From assembly GCA_964404765.1 (NCBI GenBank), contig CAYOLL010000010.1:1-64000 (forward strand): 64,000 nucleotides of DNA. Direction: 5' to 3'. Positions 9,151 to 17,195 of the stretch are shown here, in pieces. Each line of letters begins with the position of its first letter. Position 1 is the first letter of the stretch. The DNA comes from CAYOLL01 sp964404765 [NCBI: uncultured Gemmatimonadota bacterium] (lineage in GTDB: Bacteria; 4572-55). Made by a program: the position numbers and the translations under genes. The notes below the pieces were generated by a model. That model was given only the letters and a program-made list of their open reading frames with translations. It searched no databases and was not told where the DNA came from.

Positions 9151-9456
9151 ATGAATGCAAAAAAGAAACTAACGATGCAAACATTTCAGGAACTGTTGAA
9201 CAAACATCAGTTGCTGGAAAAGTATGAATTGAACCAAATTGGCATTTTCGGCTCGCTGGCCCGCGGCGAAACCGCCCGCGATGTGGACATTTTAATTGAG
9301 CAGTTTCAGGATTACCGGCAATTGTTGGCATTTAAAGCCGACTTAGAAAAGCGCCTGCACAAGCCGGTGGATATTGTCATTAAAAAATTTGCCAATCCCA
9401 TCATTTTGCATCGCGCCCAAAAGGATTTGATTTATGTCACCCGCCCTGCAAAATGA
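9151..9456 (+). CDS. MNT-type nucleotidyltransferase (MntA-like antitoxin)
   Basis: The 101-residue protein is a minimal nucleotidyltransferase with the GSLARGETARDVDILI motif (about residues 35-50), in which GS and the paired acidic residues (DVD) form the pol-beta active site. A third acidic position falls in PVDIVI. MNT proteins of this size are usually antitoxins that modify a HEPN ribonuclease partner. The start could be 9151 or ATG 9175; the first has a weak upstream site. The next reading frame overlaps its stop by 4 bp, as expected of a paired gene, but that product does not look like a normal HEPN protein. Confidence 0.75.
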   Translation: MNAKKKLTMQTFQELLNKHQLLEKYELNQIGIFGSLARGETARDVDILIEQFQDYRQLLAFKADLEKRLHKPVDIVIKKFANPIILHRAQKDLIYVTRPAK

Positions 9457-9683
9457 CCTGGTGCATATACCCCAGCCTCGACATCTATGTCGTCTTCGAA
9501 CGTATTACGGATCAACTAAGTGTCCTGCATCCGCAACTCATCAGCGCAGTTGCCGGCGAATTGCGTAGCGGCGCTTTTTCATCTCAAGAATATAGCGCTG
9601 CCAAAAGCAGCTATTACTATCGCCACATAAATTTTACCAAAATAGAGCAAGAATTAATCTCTCAAAGACTTTCAAAACCTTGA
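9453..9683 (+). CDS. Small hypothetical protein downstream of MNT gene, possibly a decayed HEPN partner
   Basis: This 76-residue frame overlaps the MNT stop codon in an ATGA arrangement. I do not recognise its family. A second frame starting at 9434 begins MSPALQNDLVHI, which resembles the start of a HepT-type protein but runs into a stop near 9566, so the HEPN gene may have been broken by frameshift. The tail, HINFTKIEQELISQRLSKP, is amphipathic. The intact MNT/HEPN pair at 16489-17189 provides a comparison. Treat as hypothetical. Confidence 0.35.
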   Translation: MTWCIYPSLDIYVVFERITDQLSVLHPQLISAVAGELRSGAFSSQEYSAAKSSYYYRHINFTKIEQELISQRLSKP

Positions 9684-9732
9684 GATTTGGAAACAGTCTG
9701 GTCGCAAAACCTTTATAGTACATACATATACC

Positions 9733-10866
9733 ATGATTAAATTCACCATCCGCTCCCTAAAAAATCTCCACGAAATTCTGACCAGCGGCCTGACCTTGAC
9801 CGAAATCGAACGCCTGGTAACCGTCGATGCCCCCAATATGTACGAGTACTATATGCGGGGCTCGAACGCGCCGGTCAAAGGCGGCAGGCTCAAAAAGTTT
9901 TTGATCTTTCTCAAGAATCTGTTTTTTGCCTTTCTGCTTAAGCTGTCGCCGGCGCGCCGGTTGGTTTATGTCATTTCGCTGATTTTTGTCGGCTTGGCCT
10001 GGTGGAAAACCGACTGGCATTTTGCCTTGTACGCTTTTATCATCGCCAACTTTTTAATCGCGCTGGAACTGGCTGATAAGTTGATCACCCGCGACGAATT
10101 GGCCGTGGCCCGGGAAATTCAGCGCAGCCTGCTGCCGCTTCAGTCTAACGCACCACCCGGTTATGAAACCGCTTTTTTTTGTGATCCGGCCCGCATCGTC
10201 GGCGGCGATTACTATGACTTTATTCCCCTGCCGGATGGACGCTTGCTCGGTGTCGTCGGCGATGTCTCCGGCAAAGGCATATCCGCCGCGCTTTACATGG
10301 TCAAAGTCCAAACCATGCTGCACATCTATGCCCAATTTAACCAGAATTTGACCGAGATTGTCGCCCGGCTTAATGATTACCTTTTCGATCAGCTTCATCG
10401 GAATTACTTCTTGACCATGACCCTGTTTTGCATCCGACCGGACGGCCGGATAGAACTCTGCCGGGCCGGCCATACGCCTATCCTGTTCTACAGCAATCTG
10501 CAGCGTTCGTATCAAATTCTGCAGCCGAAAGGGATTGGCCTGGGCATCATTCCTTCAAATAATCACAAAAAAAATGGCGCCCCGTACACATTACAAAACA
10601 AAGACTTTACCCAACTTTTAGAAACCCATCAGCAAGACCTGCAGATTGGCGATACCCTTTTTTTCTACACCGACGGCCTGACCGAAGCTTTTAACGCGCA
10701 TCAGGAAGAATACGGCGAAGAACGCTTGCTTGAATTGCTCAATCGCTACCAAAACGCACCGCCCGAAACAATGAAAAGCGTGATTCTGCGCGAGCTGTCG
10801 GATTTTCGCGGACGGGCCGAGCCAAACGATGACACAACTTTTGTCGTGCTGCAGCGCCAGGCCTGA
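9733..10866 (+). CDS. Membrane-anchored SpoIIE/RsbU-type PP2C serine phosphatase
   Basis: The 377-residue protein has an N-terminal cytoplasmic segment of about 60 residues, two closely spaced membrane helices (about residues 58-75 and 78-112), a linker helix (ELAVAREIQRSLLP), and a C-terminal PP2C SpoIIE domain (about 150-377). The domain shows metal-binding landmarks GGDYYDF, GDVSGKG, FYTDGLTEA and DDTTFVVL. This family dephosphorylates anti-sigma-factor antagonists in partner-switching stress signalling. No anti-sigma or STAS-domain gene is adjacent. The AREIQxxLLP motif before the domain is shared with many RsbU-like proteins. Confidence 0.87.
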   Translation: MIKFTIRSLKNLHEILTSGLTLTEIERLVTVDAPNMYEYYMRGSNAPVKGGRLKKFLIFLKNLFFAFLLKLSPARRLVYVISLIFVGLAWWKTDWHFALYAFIIANFLIALELADKLITRDELAVAREIQRSLLPLQSNAPPGYETAFFCDPARIVGGDYYDFIPLPDGRLLGVVGDVSGKGISAALYMVKVQTMLHIYAQFNQNLTEIVARLNDYLFDQLHRNYFLTMTLFCIRPDGRIELCRAGHTPILFYSNLQRSYQILQPKGIGLGIIPSNNHKKNGAPYTLQNKDFTQLLETHQQDLQIGDTLFFYTDGLTEAFNAHQEEYGEERLLELLNRYQNAPPETMKSVILRELSDFRGRAEPNDDTTFVVLQRQA

Positions 10867-10938
10867 GACCGAATCAGCCTTAATCCGGGTCAATCTGTAG
10901 ATGTGCATGAAAAATCCCGCTTATTTGCGACTTTATGC

Positions 10939-10967
10939 TTGACAAAATTGCCGAAAAAGTTTAGGAT
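10939..10967 (+). promoter_or_regulatory. Sigma70-like promoter upstream of the tricorn protease gene
   Basis: TTGACA at 10939-10944 and TAGGAT at 10962-10967 are separated by 17 bp, close to the housekeeping consensus. The site lies about 160 bp before the protease start at 11130 and after the end of the phosphatase gene. Promoter consensus in this lineage is unknown, so this is a pattern match only. Confidence 0.45.
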
Positions 10968-11129
10968 TCTACGGGTTTCGCTTCCAGAAATTGCGATTGT
11001 AATTGCCGCTTTTATTGGGATTGCGCTCCGGTCAATATTATCATGACCTACCGATTTTTCACTTCCCCCATAGAACTTGACATTTTCGGCGCTCATTCAG
11101 TTGTTAACCTTAACAAGTCCGGAGGATTA

Positions 11130-14100
11130 ATGTCCACAGGCTACTATCGTTTTCCGACCATCCACAACGAGACCGTTGCTTTTGTCTGCGAGGATGATTT
11201 ATGGACAGTTTCCGCTGCGGGTGGTGTAGCCCGTCGTTTGACGGCCAACCGGGGTGAAGCGCGGGGACCGGTTATCTCACCGGACGGCAAGCACATTGCC
11301 TTCGTCGGCCAGGATGAAGGCCACTCCGAAATCTATTGCATGCCCGTCGAGGGCGGCAGTGATCGTCGTCTGACCTATCAGGGAAGTTTTGCTACGGTCG
11401 TCGGGTGGACGCCGGACAGCCGGGAAATCATTTATGCCGGCGATAGCGGGCAGCCGTTCAGCAAAATTATGATGTTGTGGAAAATCAATCCCGACGGCGG
11501 TTTTCCGGAAAAACTGTCCTACGGCCCGGCGCGAATGATCGCCTTTGGGCCAAAAAGCGCCGTTGTCATTGCCCGCAACATGCGGGACTCGGCGTATTGG
11601 AAACGTTATCGCGGCGGCACCGCCGGCGACTTGTGGATTGATCCGAACGGCAAGGGGCAGTTCCGCCGTTTGATTTCGCTTAAAGGTAATTTGGGTTCGC
11701 CGATGTGGCTGGACGGACGGATTTATTTTCTGTCCGATCATGAGGGCATCGGCAATATCTATTCGTGTCAGGCCAACGGCAAAGATTTGCAGCGGCACAC
11801 CCACCAGGCGGAATTTTACGTCCGTCACCCCGGCAGCGACGGTCGCCGGATCGTCTACCAGGCCGGCGCAGATATTTACATCTACGACCCGAAAAAAGAT
11901 AAAGATCAAAAAGTCGCCATCACTTTTCATAGCTCACAGACGCAGCGTGATCGCCGTTTTGTCAGCGCCACATCTTATCTGGAAGACTATTCGCTGCACC
12001 CGGACGGTCACTCGGTGGCCATAAATACGCGGGGCCGCGTGTTTACCATGGGCTTGTGGGAAGGCGCGGTCACGCAATCCGGCGAGCGTGATGGCGTGCG
12101 CTATCGTCTGAGCCGCTGGTCCAGTGACGGCAAGTCGCTCATCACTGTATCCGATGCCGACGGCGAAGAAGCGCTGGAAATCCATCCGATTGACAAAAAA
12201 AGCCTGCCCAAGCGCCTGAGCCAATTAGACATCGGCCGCCCGGTTCAAATGGCGCTGAATCCATTAGCCGACCGGCAGCAGGTTGTATTATCCAATCATC
12301 GCTACGAACTGATTTTTGTCGACCTGGACAAAGGCGAGCTTAAAGTTCTGGATCGCAGCAAATTTGGCCGCATCGCCGGGCTGGCCTGGTCGCCGGATGG
12401 CGAATGGGTCGCCTACGGTCTGCCCGTGTCCTCCCACACCTCCGTCCTTAAACTGGCTAAAATTGCGACCGGAGAAACCTTCTCAATCACCCGGCCGGAC
12501 TTTTATGATATGTCGCCGGCCTTTGATCCCGAAGGCAAGTACCTCTATTTCATCTCAACGCGTATCTTTAATCCCGTTTATGACCGAATCTATTTTGATT
12601 TAAACTTTCCGCACGGCATGAAGCCCTTCTTAATCACCTTGCAAAAAGATCTGAAATCACCCTTTGTACCGGAGCCAAAAGCGCCGTCCAAGAACAAACC
12701 GGAAGAAGATGACGACGCGAAAGACGGTAAGGACGATAAAAACGGCAAGGAAAATAAGGACGAAAAAGAGGCCGCCGCCGACGCCTCGGCTAAAGAGGAT
12801 AAAGCCGCCGGAAAAGAGAAAAAAGACAAAACAAAGCAGACCCAAATTGACCTGGAAGGGATCGAAAACCGCGTCCTGGCTTTTCCGGTCGAAGAAGGCA
12901 TTTACGGCGGCATCCGCGGCATCAAAGGCAAGGTTTTATTTTCCGTCTTTCCGGCCAAGGGCAGCTTTCCCGATGAACCGCATCCTGCGGATGACGATGA
13001 GCCGGATGACGGTGTGCTCATGATGTATGATTTTGAAGATCAGGAGGATTCGGTCGTCGCGCGCGGCATTACCGGATTTAAACTGTCCCGCGATGCCAAA
13101 GCCTTGATTTATCAGGCCGGCGACAGACTGCGAGTTTGGAAAGCCGGTCAAACCATCCGCGGCGAAGGCAGCAAGGGCTGCAATCGCAGCAGTGGTTGGC
13201 TGGACTTGAGCCGCATCCGCGTCTCAGTCAATCCGCCGGCGGAATGGAAGCAGATGTATGACGAAGCCTGGCGTTTGCAGCGCGATCAGTTCTGGTCCGA
13301 AGATATGTCCGGCGTCGATTGGCAGACGGTTTACAAACGCTACGCGCCCTTACTGGATCGGGTTGGCACGCGCAGCGAAATGTCCGATGTCATCTGGGAA
13401 ATGCAGGGTGAACTGGGCACATCCCATTGTTATGAAATGGGCGGCGATTATCGGCGATCCCCGCACTATCGTATCGGCTTGCTTGGCGCGGATTTGGTTT
13501 TTGACAAGCAGGCAAAAGTCTGGAAAATCGCCCATCTGGTTCGCGGCGACTCTTGGTTGAAAAATGAAGACTCTCCTCTACACGCGCCGGGTTTGAACAT
13601 CAAGGAAGGCGATATTATCCTGGCCGTCGGCGGTTATGCTGCGGACGAAACGATTTCGCCACCCGAACTGCTGGTCAACTTAGCCGGTCAGGAAGTGACA
13701 CTGACGCTCAAGGCCGATAACCCGGACGGGCAGCGCACCGTCACCGTCAAGACCTTGCGCGGCGAACAATCCGCCCGTTACCGCGAATGGGTGGAAACGA
13801 ACCGCAGCTACGTTTACGAAAAGACCAAAGGCCGTGTCGGCTATGTGCATATCCCGAACATGGGCCCGTGGGGTTACGCCGAGTTTCATCGCTATTACCT
13901 ATCGGAATTTCAGCGCGAAGGCTTGATTGTCGATGTGCGCTTCAACGGCGGCGGGCATGTTTCGCAACTGATCCTGCAAAAGTTGGCTCAAAAACGGCTT
14001 GGCTATGACATTGAGCGTTGGGGCACGCCGCAGCCGTATCCGGCCTACACGGTGCTGGGGCCGATTGTGGCGCTGACCAACGAGTTAGCTGGCTCCGACG

Positions 14101-14450
14101 GCGATATCTTCAGCCATTGCTTCAAACTGCTGAAGCTGGGAACTTTAATCGGCAAGCGCACCTGGGGCGGCGTGGTCGGCATTCACCCGAGACATAACCT
14201 GGTGGATGGCACCATGACCACGCAGCCGGAATTTTCCTTCTGGTTTAAAGACGTGGCCTGGAACGTGGAAAACTACGGCACCGACCCGGACATCGACGTG
14301 GACATTACGCCGCAGGACTATGCCGCCGGCAAAGACCCGCAAATGGAGAAAGCCCTTGAGGTCATTCTGCGGCAGATGCAGGAGAATCCGCCGCAAGTGC
14401 CGGATTTTTCCAACCGGCCCAAATTGACGCTGCCAAAATTACCCAAATAA
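11130..14450 (+). CDS. Tricorn-like protease (S41 family, beta-propeller and PDZ)
   Basis: The 1106-residue protein has the tricorn architecture: a WD40-like beta-propeller of about residues 10-300, a second propeller of about 310-690, a PDZ domain near 780-870 and a C-terminal S41 serine-protease core. Catalytic landmarks are His766 in LGTSHCYE and Ser989 in NELAGSDGDIF; a conserved Glu lies in NVENYG. Tricorn is a large cytoplasmic peptidase that trims peptides after other proteases. The frame is open from 11043, but ATG 11130 follows a strong GGAGG at 11121-11125 and begins with the usual STGYYRFPTIHNE start. A Lys/Glu/Asp-rich insertion of about 65 residues (about 515-580) interrupts the second propeller and looks like a flexible loop. 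Confidence 0.92.
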   Translation: MSTGYYRFPTIHNETVAFVCEDDLWTVSAAGGVARRLTANRGEARGPVISPDGKHIAFVGQDEGHSEIYCMPVEGGSDRRLTYQGSFATVVGWTPDSREIIYAGDSGQPFSKIMMLWKINPDGGFPEKLSYGPARMIAFGPKSAVVIARNMRDSAYWKRYRGGTAGDLWIDPNGKGQFRRLISLKGNLGSPMWLDGRIYFLSDHEGIGNIYSCQANGKDLQRHTHQAEFYVRHPGSDGRRIVYQAGADIYIYDPKKDKDQKVAITFHSSQTQRDRRFVSATSYLEDYSLHPDGHSVAINTRGRVFTMGLWEGAVTQSGERDGVRYRLSRWSSDGKSLITVSDADGEEALEIHPIDKKSLPKRLSQLDIGRPVQMALNPLADRQQVVLSNHRYELIFVDLDKGELKVLDRSKFGRIAGLAWSPDGEWVAYGLPVSSHTSVLKLAKIATGETFSITRPDFYDMSPAFDPEGKYLYFISTRIFNPVYDRIYFDLNFPHGMKPFLITLQKDLKSPFVPEPKAPSKNKPEEDDDAKDGKDDKNGKENKDEKEAAADASAKEDKAAGKEKKDKTKQTQIDLEGIENRVLAFPVEEGIYGGIRGIKGKVLFSVFPAKGSFPDEPHPADDDEPDDGVLMMYDFEDQEDSVVARGITGFKLSRDAKALIYQAGDRLRVWKAGQTIRGEGSKGCNRSSGWLDLSRIRVSVNPPAEWKQMYDEAWRLQRDQFWSEDMSGVDWQTVYKRYAPLLDRVGTRSEMSDVIWEMQGELGTSHCYEMGGDYRRSPHYRIGLLGADLVFDKQAKVWKIAHLVRGDSWLKNEDSPLHAPGLNIKEGDIILAVGGYAADETISPPELLVNLAGQEVTLTLKADNPDGQRTVTVKTLRGEQSARYREWVETNRSYVYEKTKGRVGYVHIPNMGPWGYAEFHRYYLSEFQREGLIVDVRFNGGGHVSQLILQKLAQKRLGYDIERWGTPQPYPAYTVLGPIVALTNELAGSDGDIFSHCFKLLKLGTLIGKRTWGGVVGIHPRHNLVDGTMTTQPEFSFWFKDVAWNVENYGTDPDIDVDITPQDYAAGKDPQMEKALEVILRQMQENPPQVPDFSNRPKLTLPKLPK

Positions 14451-14645
14451 AATTGCATCACGATTGGTCATAACCGTTTTATTTCATTCAAAAATTTTTA
14501 GCTTGAAAAATTTATGCGTAGCATAATGGCGCAATGACACAAAGCATCATCAGGCTTCTTCAACAGCTTGTGACTTTTTGAGTCCTTGTGATTTTATGGC
14601 GTATGAGTAATTCAGGTTAAGCATTAACCCAAAGGAGAAAATGCG

Positions 14646-15377
14646 ATGCGTCGAGAAATTCATCAATGGTGGAGTCCCAGCCTGGGACAAGATATGCCGG
14701 TTGTATGCTATGGCCATCATGGCATAGCGCTGCTGATGTTCCCCACAGCGGCAGCCGATTATCTGGAATACGAACGTTTTCACATGATCGATTTTATCAC
14801 ACCCTATATTGAAATGGGCAAAATAAGAGTTTATTCGATCAACAGCATTAACGCCGAAAGCTGGATGAACGGCGACATGCACCCGGCTCACAAAGCCATT
14901 CGCCATCAGGAGTACAACAATTATATCTACAACGAAGTTGTCCCGTTTATCTGGCATGATAGCGGCGAACGCTGCTCCATCATCACCACCGGCATCAGCA
15001 TGGGCACGCTGCACGCCGGAAACGTCATCTTCCAACGCCCCGACCTGTTTGACGGCGGCATCTTGATGAGCGGCTCGTTTGACCTGAAACGCTATACCGA
15101 TGGTCATTGGGACGAGAACGTCTATTATAACAGCCCGGTTGATTATCTCAACAACCTGAATAGCGGCTGGCAGTTAGACATGCTGCGCCAAAAACAGCAT
15201 ATTCATATCGTCACCGGTCAGGGAGCCTATGAGGCGCCGGACCGTTCCATTGAATTGGCCTATTTACTGCGCCGCATTGGCGTCCCATGTGAGCTGGACC
15301 TGTGGGGACATGACATGCGCCACGACTGGCCGACCTGGTACAAAATGCTGCCCTATTACTTAGACACCCGTTTCTGA
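14646..15377 (+). CDS. Esterase family protein (alpha/beta hydrolase, esterase D-like)
   Basis: The 243-residue protein has the nucleophile elbow GISMG with Ser118, an acid residue probably in the GAYEAPDRS region, and a C-terminal histidine in GHDMRHDWPTW. Length and layout match the putative esterase family that includes antigen 85 and esterase D. No signal peptide is visible, so it is probably cytoplasmic. The natural substrate is unknown. An AAAGGAG site precedes the ATG at 14646. Confidence 0.85.
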   Translation: MRREIHQWWSPSLGQDMPVVCYGHHGIALLMFPTAAADYLEYERFHMIDFITPYIEMGKIRVYSINSINAESWMNGDMHPAHKAIRHQEYNNYIYNEVVPFIWHDSGERCSIITTGISMGTLHAGNVIFQRPDLFDGGILMSGSFDLKRYTDGHWDENVYYNSPVDYLNNLNSGWQLDMLRQKQHIHIVTGQGAYEAPDRSIELAYLLRRIGVPCELDLWGHDMRHDWPTWYKMLPYYLDTRF

Positions 15378-15505
15378 ATCCAACCCGCCCGCCTGGTCTA
15401 TCCCGACAGTCGGGCGCTTCCCAAATCGGCAAGCAGCCGTTCCGGCCCAAACCGACCGCAACCCGGTCTGTTTCTCAGAAAACCTTACGGCTAAGACGCA
15501 AAAAG

Positions 15506-15540
15506 CGAAGCAATATTTATATTGCTTCGTTTTTTTTTTT
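15506..15540 (+). terminator. Rho-independent terminator after the esterase gene
   Basis: CGAAGCAATAT at 15506-15516 pairs perfectly with ATATTGCTTCG at 15519-15529 and is followed by a run of twelve or so T residues. It lies 128 bp after the esterase stop codon. Confidence 0.85.
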
Positions 15541-15639
15541 TGCTCTGGATTATTCATCACTTCATCCCGGAGCAGCAAGCTTCCAGCTTGCCCCCCAAGC
15601 CAACAAATTTGAATGTAAGCATTTGTCTAACCCCATGGA

Positions 15640-15763
15640 CTCGTTCCAAAACTCTGTTTTGGAACGCAATTGTCTGGGAAACTCTGTTTTCTCTTCCTCA
15701 TTCCTGCAAGATGAAACAGAGTTTCGCCTGCAAGTGCGCTCCCAATCAGAGATTGGGAACGAG
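15640..15763. repeat. Family C palindromic repeat (CTCGTTCC...GGAACGAG), copy 1
   Basis: This 124-bp element begins CTCGTTCCAAAACTC and ends GATTGGGAACGAG, with internal hairpins around AACTCTGTTT and AAACAGAGTTT. Copies are at 32493-32631 (inside a gene) and 58022-58153. It lies in the gene-free stretch 15378-16317, whose only recognisable contents are this element, the terminator and the GGGGC-rich block that follows. Confidence 0.75.
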
Positions 15764-15808
15764 AGGCTGGCCCGCCAACGTGGTGGGACTAATACTTACT
15801 TTGAAATT

Positions 15809-15990
15809 TTCAAGCCCCATCGGGGCGGCTTGTTTGTAGCAGACCGGGGCTGGAAAGAACCTTACAGCCCCATCGGGGCGACCCGTTTAATGGGTACGAT
15901 TTTTTTGCGTCTCACAAGTCGCCCCGATGGGGCTAATTCGGATGTGGTTCGCTTTCTACAAACAGGCCGCCCTTACAGGGCTTGAGAACA
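15809..15990. repeat. GCCCCATCGGGGC palindromic repeat block
   Basis: Several short palindromes of the type GCCCCATCGGGGCG occur at about 15812, 15871 and 15911, interspersed with TTTGTAGCAGACC and TCTACAAACAGG segments that are inverted relative to each other. A related block with AGCCCCAGCGGGGCG and ACCCCTAACGGGGT cores is at 24845-25022. The pattern resembles dispersed REP-like elements. No protein is supported here. Confidence 0.65.
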
Positions 15991-16317
15991 GGTCAATCGT
16001 CCAAATGCGGAAGTTATTTAATACGCAAGTCCTAAGCAAGCGCTCATCGGCGCCGTGCTTATTGGGCAACAGCCCTGATATCGAGCGCAAAAGCCTTTGC
16101 GCGGCAATTTTAGACCAACCCGGCCATTTTCTTACCTGTTGATATGAAAGACGCCAAATTTCAATTGAATATTGTCTCGAAAAGCTGTATGATTTACAGG
16201 ACCTGAATTATTCATGAAATGACCACGAAGTACTCGAAATACACGAAAATAAAGGATTGCAGCGCGTGACGCCAAAATTTTGAATTTTATCTGTCTGAGC
16301 TACGCAACGCTTTAATT

Positions 16318-16380
16318 GGCTGAAAGACACGATTTTGTGTAACAAATTCGCCAATACCTGACCACAAATGGATACTTGTA
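16318..16380 (+). pseudogene. Remnant of a HEPN gene 3' end
   Basis: This segment matches the last codons of the intact HEPN gene (from about 17126 to its stop at 17189) without gaps over its second half. Differences fall mainly at third codon positions. Upstream of 16318 the match fades. It corresponds to the residues ending DFVKQIRQYLTTNGYL, but GTGTAA at about 16337 puts a stop codon in this copy. It is a decayed second copy of the toxin gene. Confidence 0.65.
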
Positions 16381-16387
16381 AAATTTT

Positions 16388-16492
16388 ATGAATTACCCCT
16401 TCCTCGAATTTCACATCTCGCGCAAGTCCCGCGACCGCTACAAATTCGATCTGAGCCTGTTTGCGACCAACGGCAAGGTGAAGAGAATATGA
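16388..16492 (+). pseudogene. Remnant of the GH13 gene 5' end
   Basis: The ATG at 16388 opens a 34-residue frame (MNYPFLEFHISRKSRDRYKF and onward) that matches the first 31 residues of the large GH13 protein starting at 17196, with three substitutions. The DNA match runs 16331-16479 against 17139-17287 with no gap, and most differences are silent. After the match the frame ends in a stop that overlaps the MNT start. It therefore derives from a diverged full-length homologue, not from a very recent duplication. Confidence 0.75.
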
Positions 16493-16806
16493 CCGCTATT
16501 CAACCCATTCTTAAAAATGTGCGCGCACAACTTAACGAACTGTACGGGAAGCGTTTAAGCCGAATTATTTTATATGGCTCATACGCTCGCGGTGACGCAA
16601 CCGAACAATCGGATATCGATTTGCTGATCGTGCTCAAAAAAATGACTCGGCCCGGCGCAGAAATTGATCGCATGGGCGCTCTGATCACCGATATCAATCT
16701 TGACCAAGATGTTTTGATTTCAATTTATCCTATTTTGGAATCGGACTATCAATCACTCAACAGCCCACTGTTAATTAATGTCCGTCGGGAGGGGGTTGTG
16801 GTATGA
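16489..16806 (+). CDS. MNT-domain nucleotidyltransferase (antitoxin of a MNT/HEPN pair)
   Basis: The 105-residue protein has the minimal nucleotidyltransferase motif GSYARGDATEQSDIDLLIVL (about residues 30-49), with the metal-binding DID pair. This family acts as an antitoxin by nucleotidylating the partner HEPN ribonuclease, in characterised MntA/HepT systems. It overlaps the HEPN gene downstream by 4 bp (ATGA), giving translational coupling. The start also overlaps the stop of the GH13 remnant, so the pair is inserted between a decayed and an intact copy of the same neighbourhood. Confidence 0.85.
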   Translation: MTAIQPILKNVRAQLNELYGKRLSRIILYGSYARGDATEQSDIDLLIVLKKMTRPGAEIDRMGALITDINLDQDVLISIYPILESDYQSLNSPLLINVRREGVVV

Positions 16807-17189
16807 AAGAAGTTCAAACGCTCATGGCGCGGGCAGACAAATACCTGAAAAGCGCTAAGTTGCTCATCGACGAGGACGATAACGAATCGGCGGTATCGCG
16901 GGCATACTACGCCATGTTTTACGCCGCTGAAGCCGTTTTGTTGACTAAAGGTTTGGCATCCGATTCGCACAAAGGCATTATATCCATATTTGGTGAGCAT
17001 TTTATCAAAACCGGCGTGTTTCCAAAAAATTTAGGTCGGTACTTGAATCAAGCGTTTAACAAGCGTCAAGTCGGCGACTATTCGCATGATTTTGTCTTTG
17101 TGGAAGTCGAGGCCGAGCAAGTCTTGGCCGAAGGACATGATTTTGTGAAACAAATTCGCCAATACCTGACCACAAACGGATACTTGTAA
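16803..17189 (+). CDS. HEPN-domain protein (putative ribonuclease toxin)
   Basis: The 128-residue all-helical protein carries the HEPN core: a first helix with YLKSAKLLI, the SRAYYAMFYAAEAVLLTKG helix and a candidate catalytic RQVGDYSH motif (R, six residues, H) near residues 90-97. HEPN toxins cleave RNA using Rx4-6H. It is translationally coupled to the upstream MNT gene and ends 6 bp before the GH13 gene. Non-toxic HEPN relatives exist, so toxicity is an inference from pairing. Confidence 0.82.
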   Translation: MKEVQTLMARADKYLKSAKLLIDEDDNESAVSRAYYAMFYAAEAVLLTKGLASDSHKGIISIFGEHFIKTGVFPKNLGRYLNQAFNKRQVGDYSHDFVFVEVEAEQVLAEGHDFVKQIRQYLTTNGYL

Positions 17190-17195
17190 AATTTT

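Noticed and set aside
15927-16142. Small 71-codon frame in the repeat-rich gap
   Set aside because: No start signal, no family and a composition like repeat-derived non-coding DNA.
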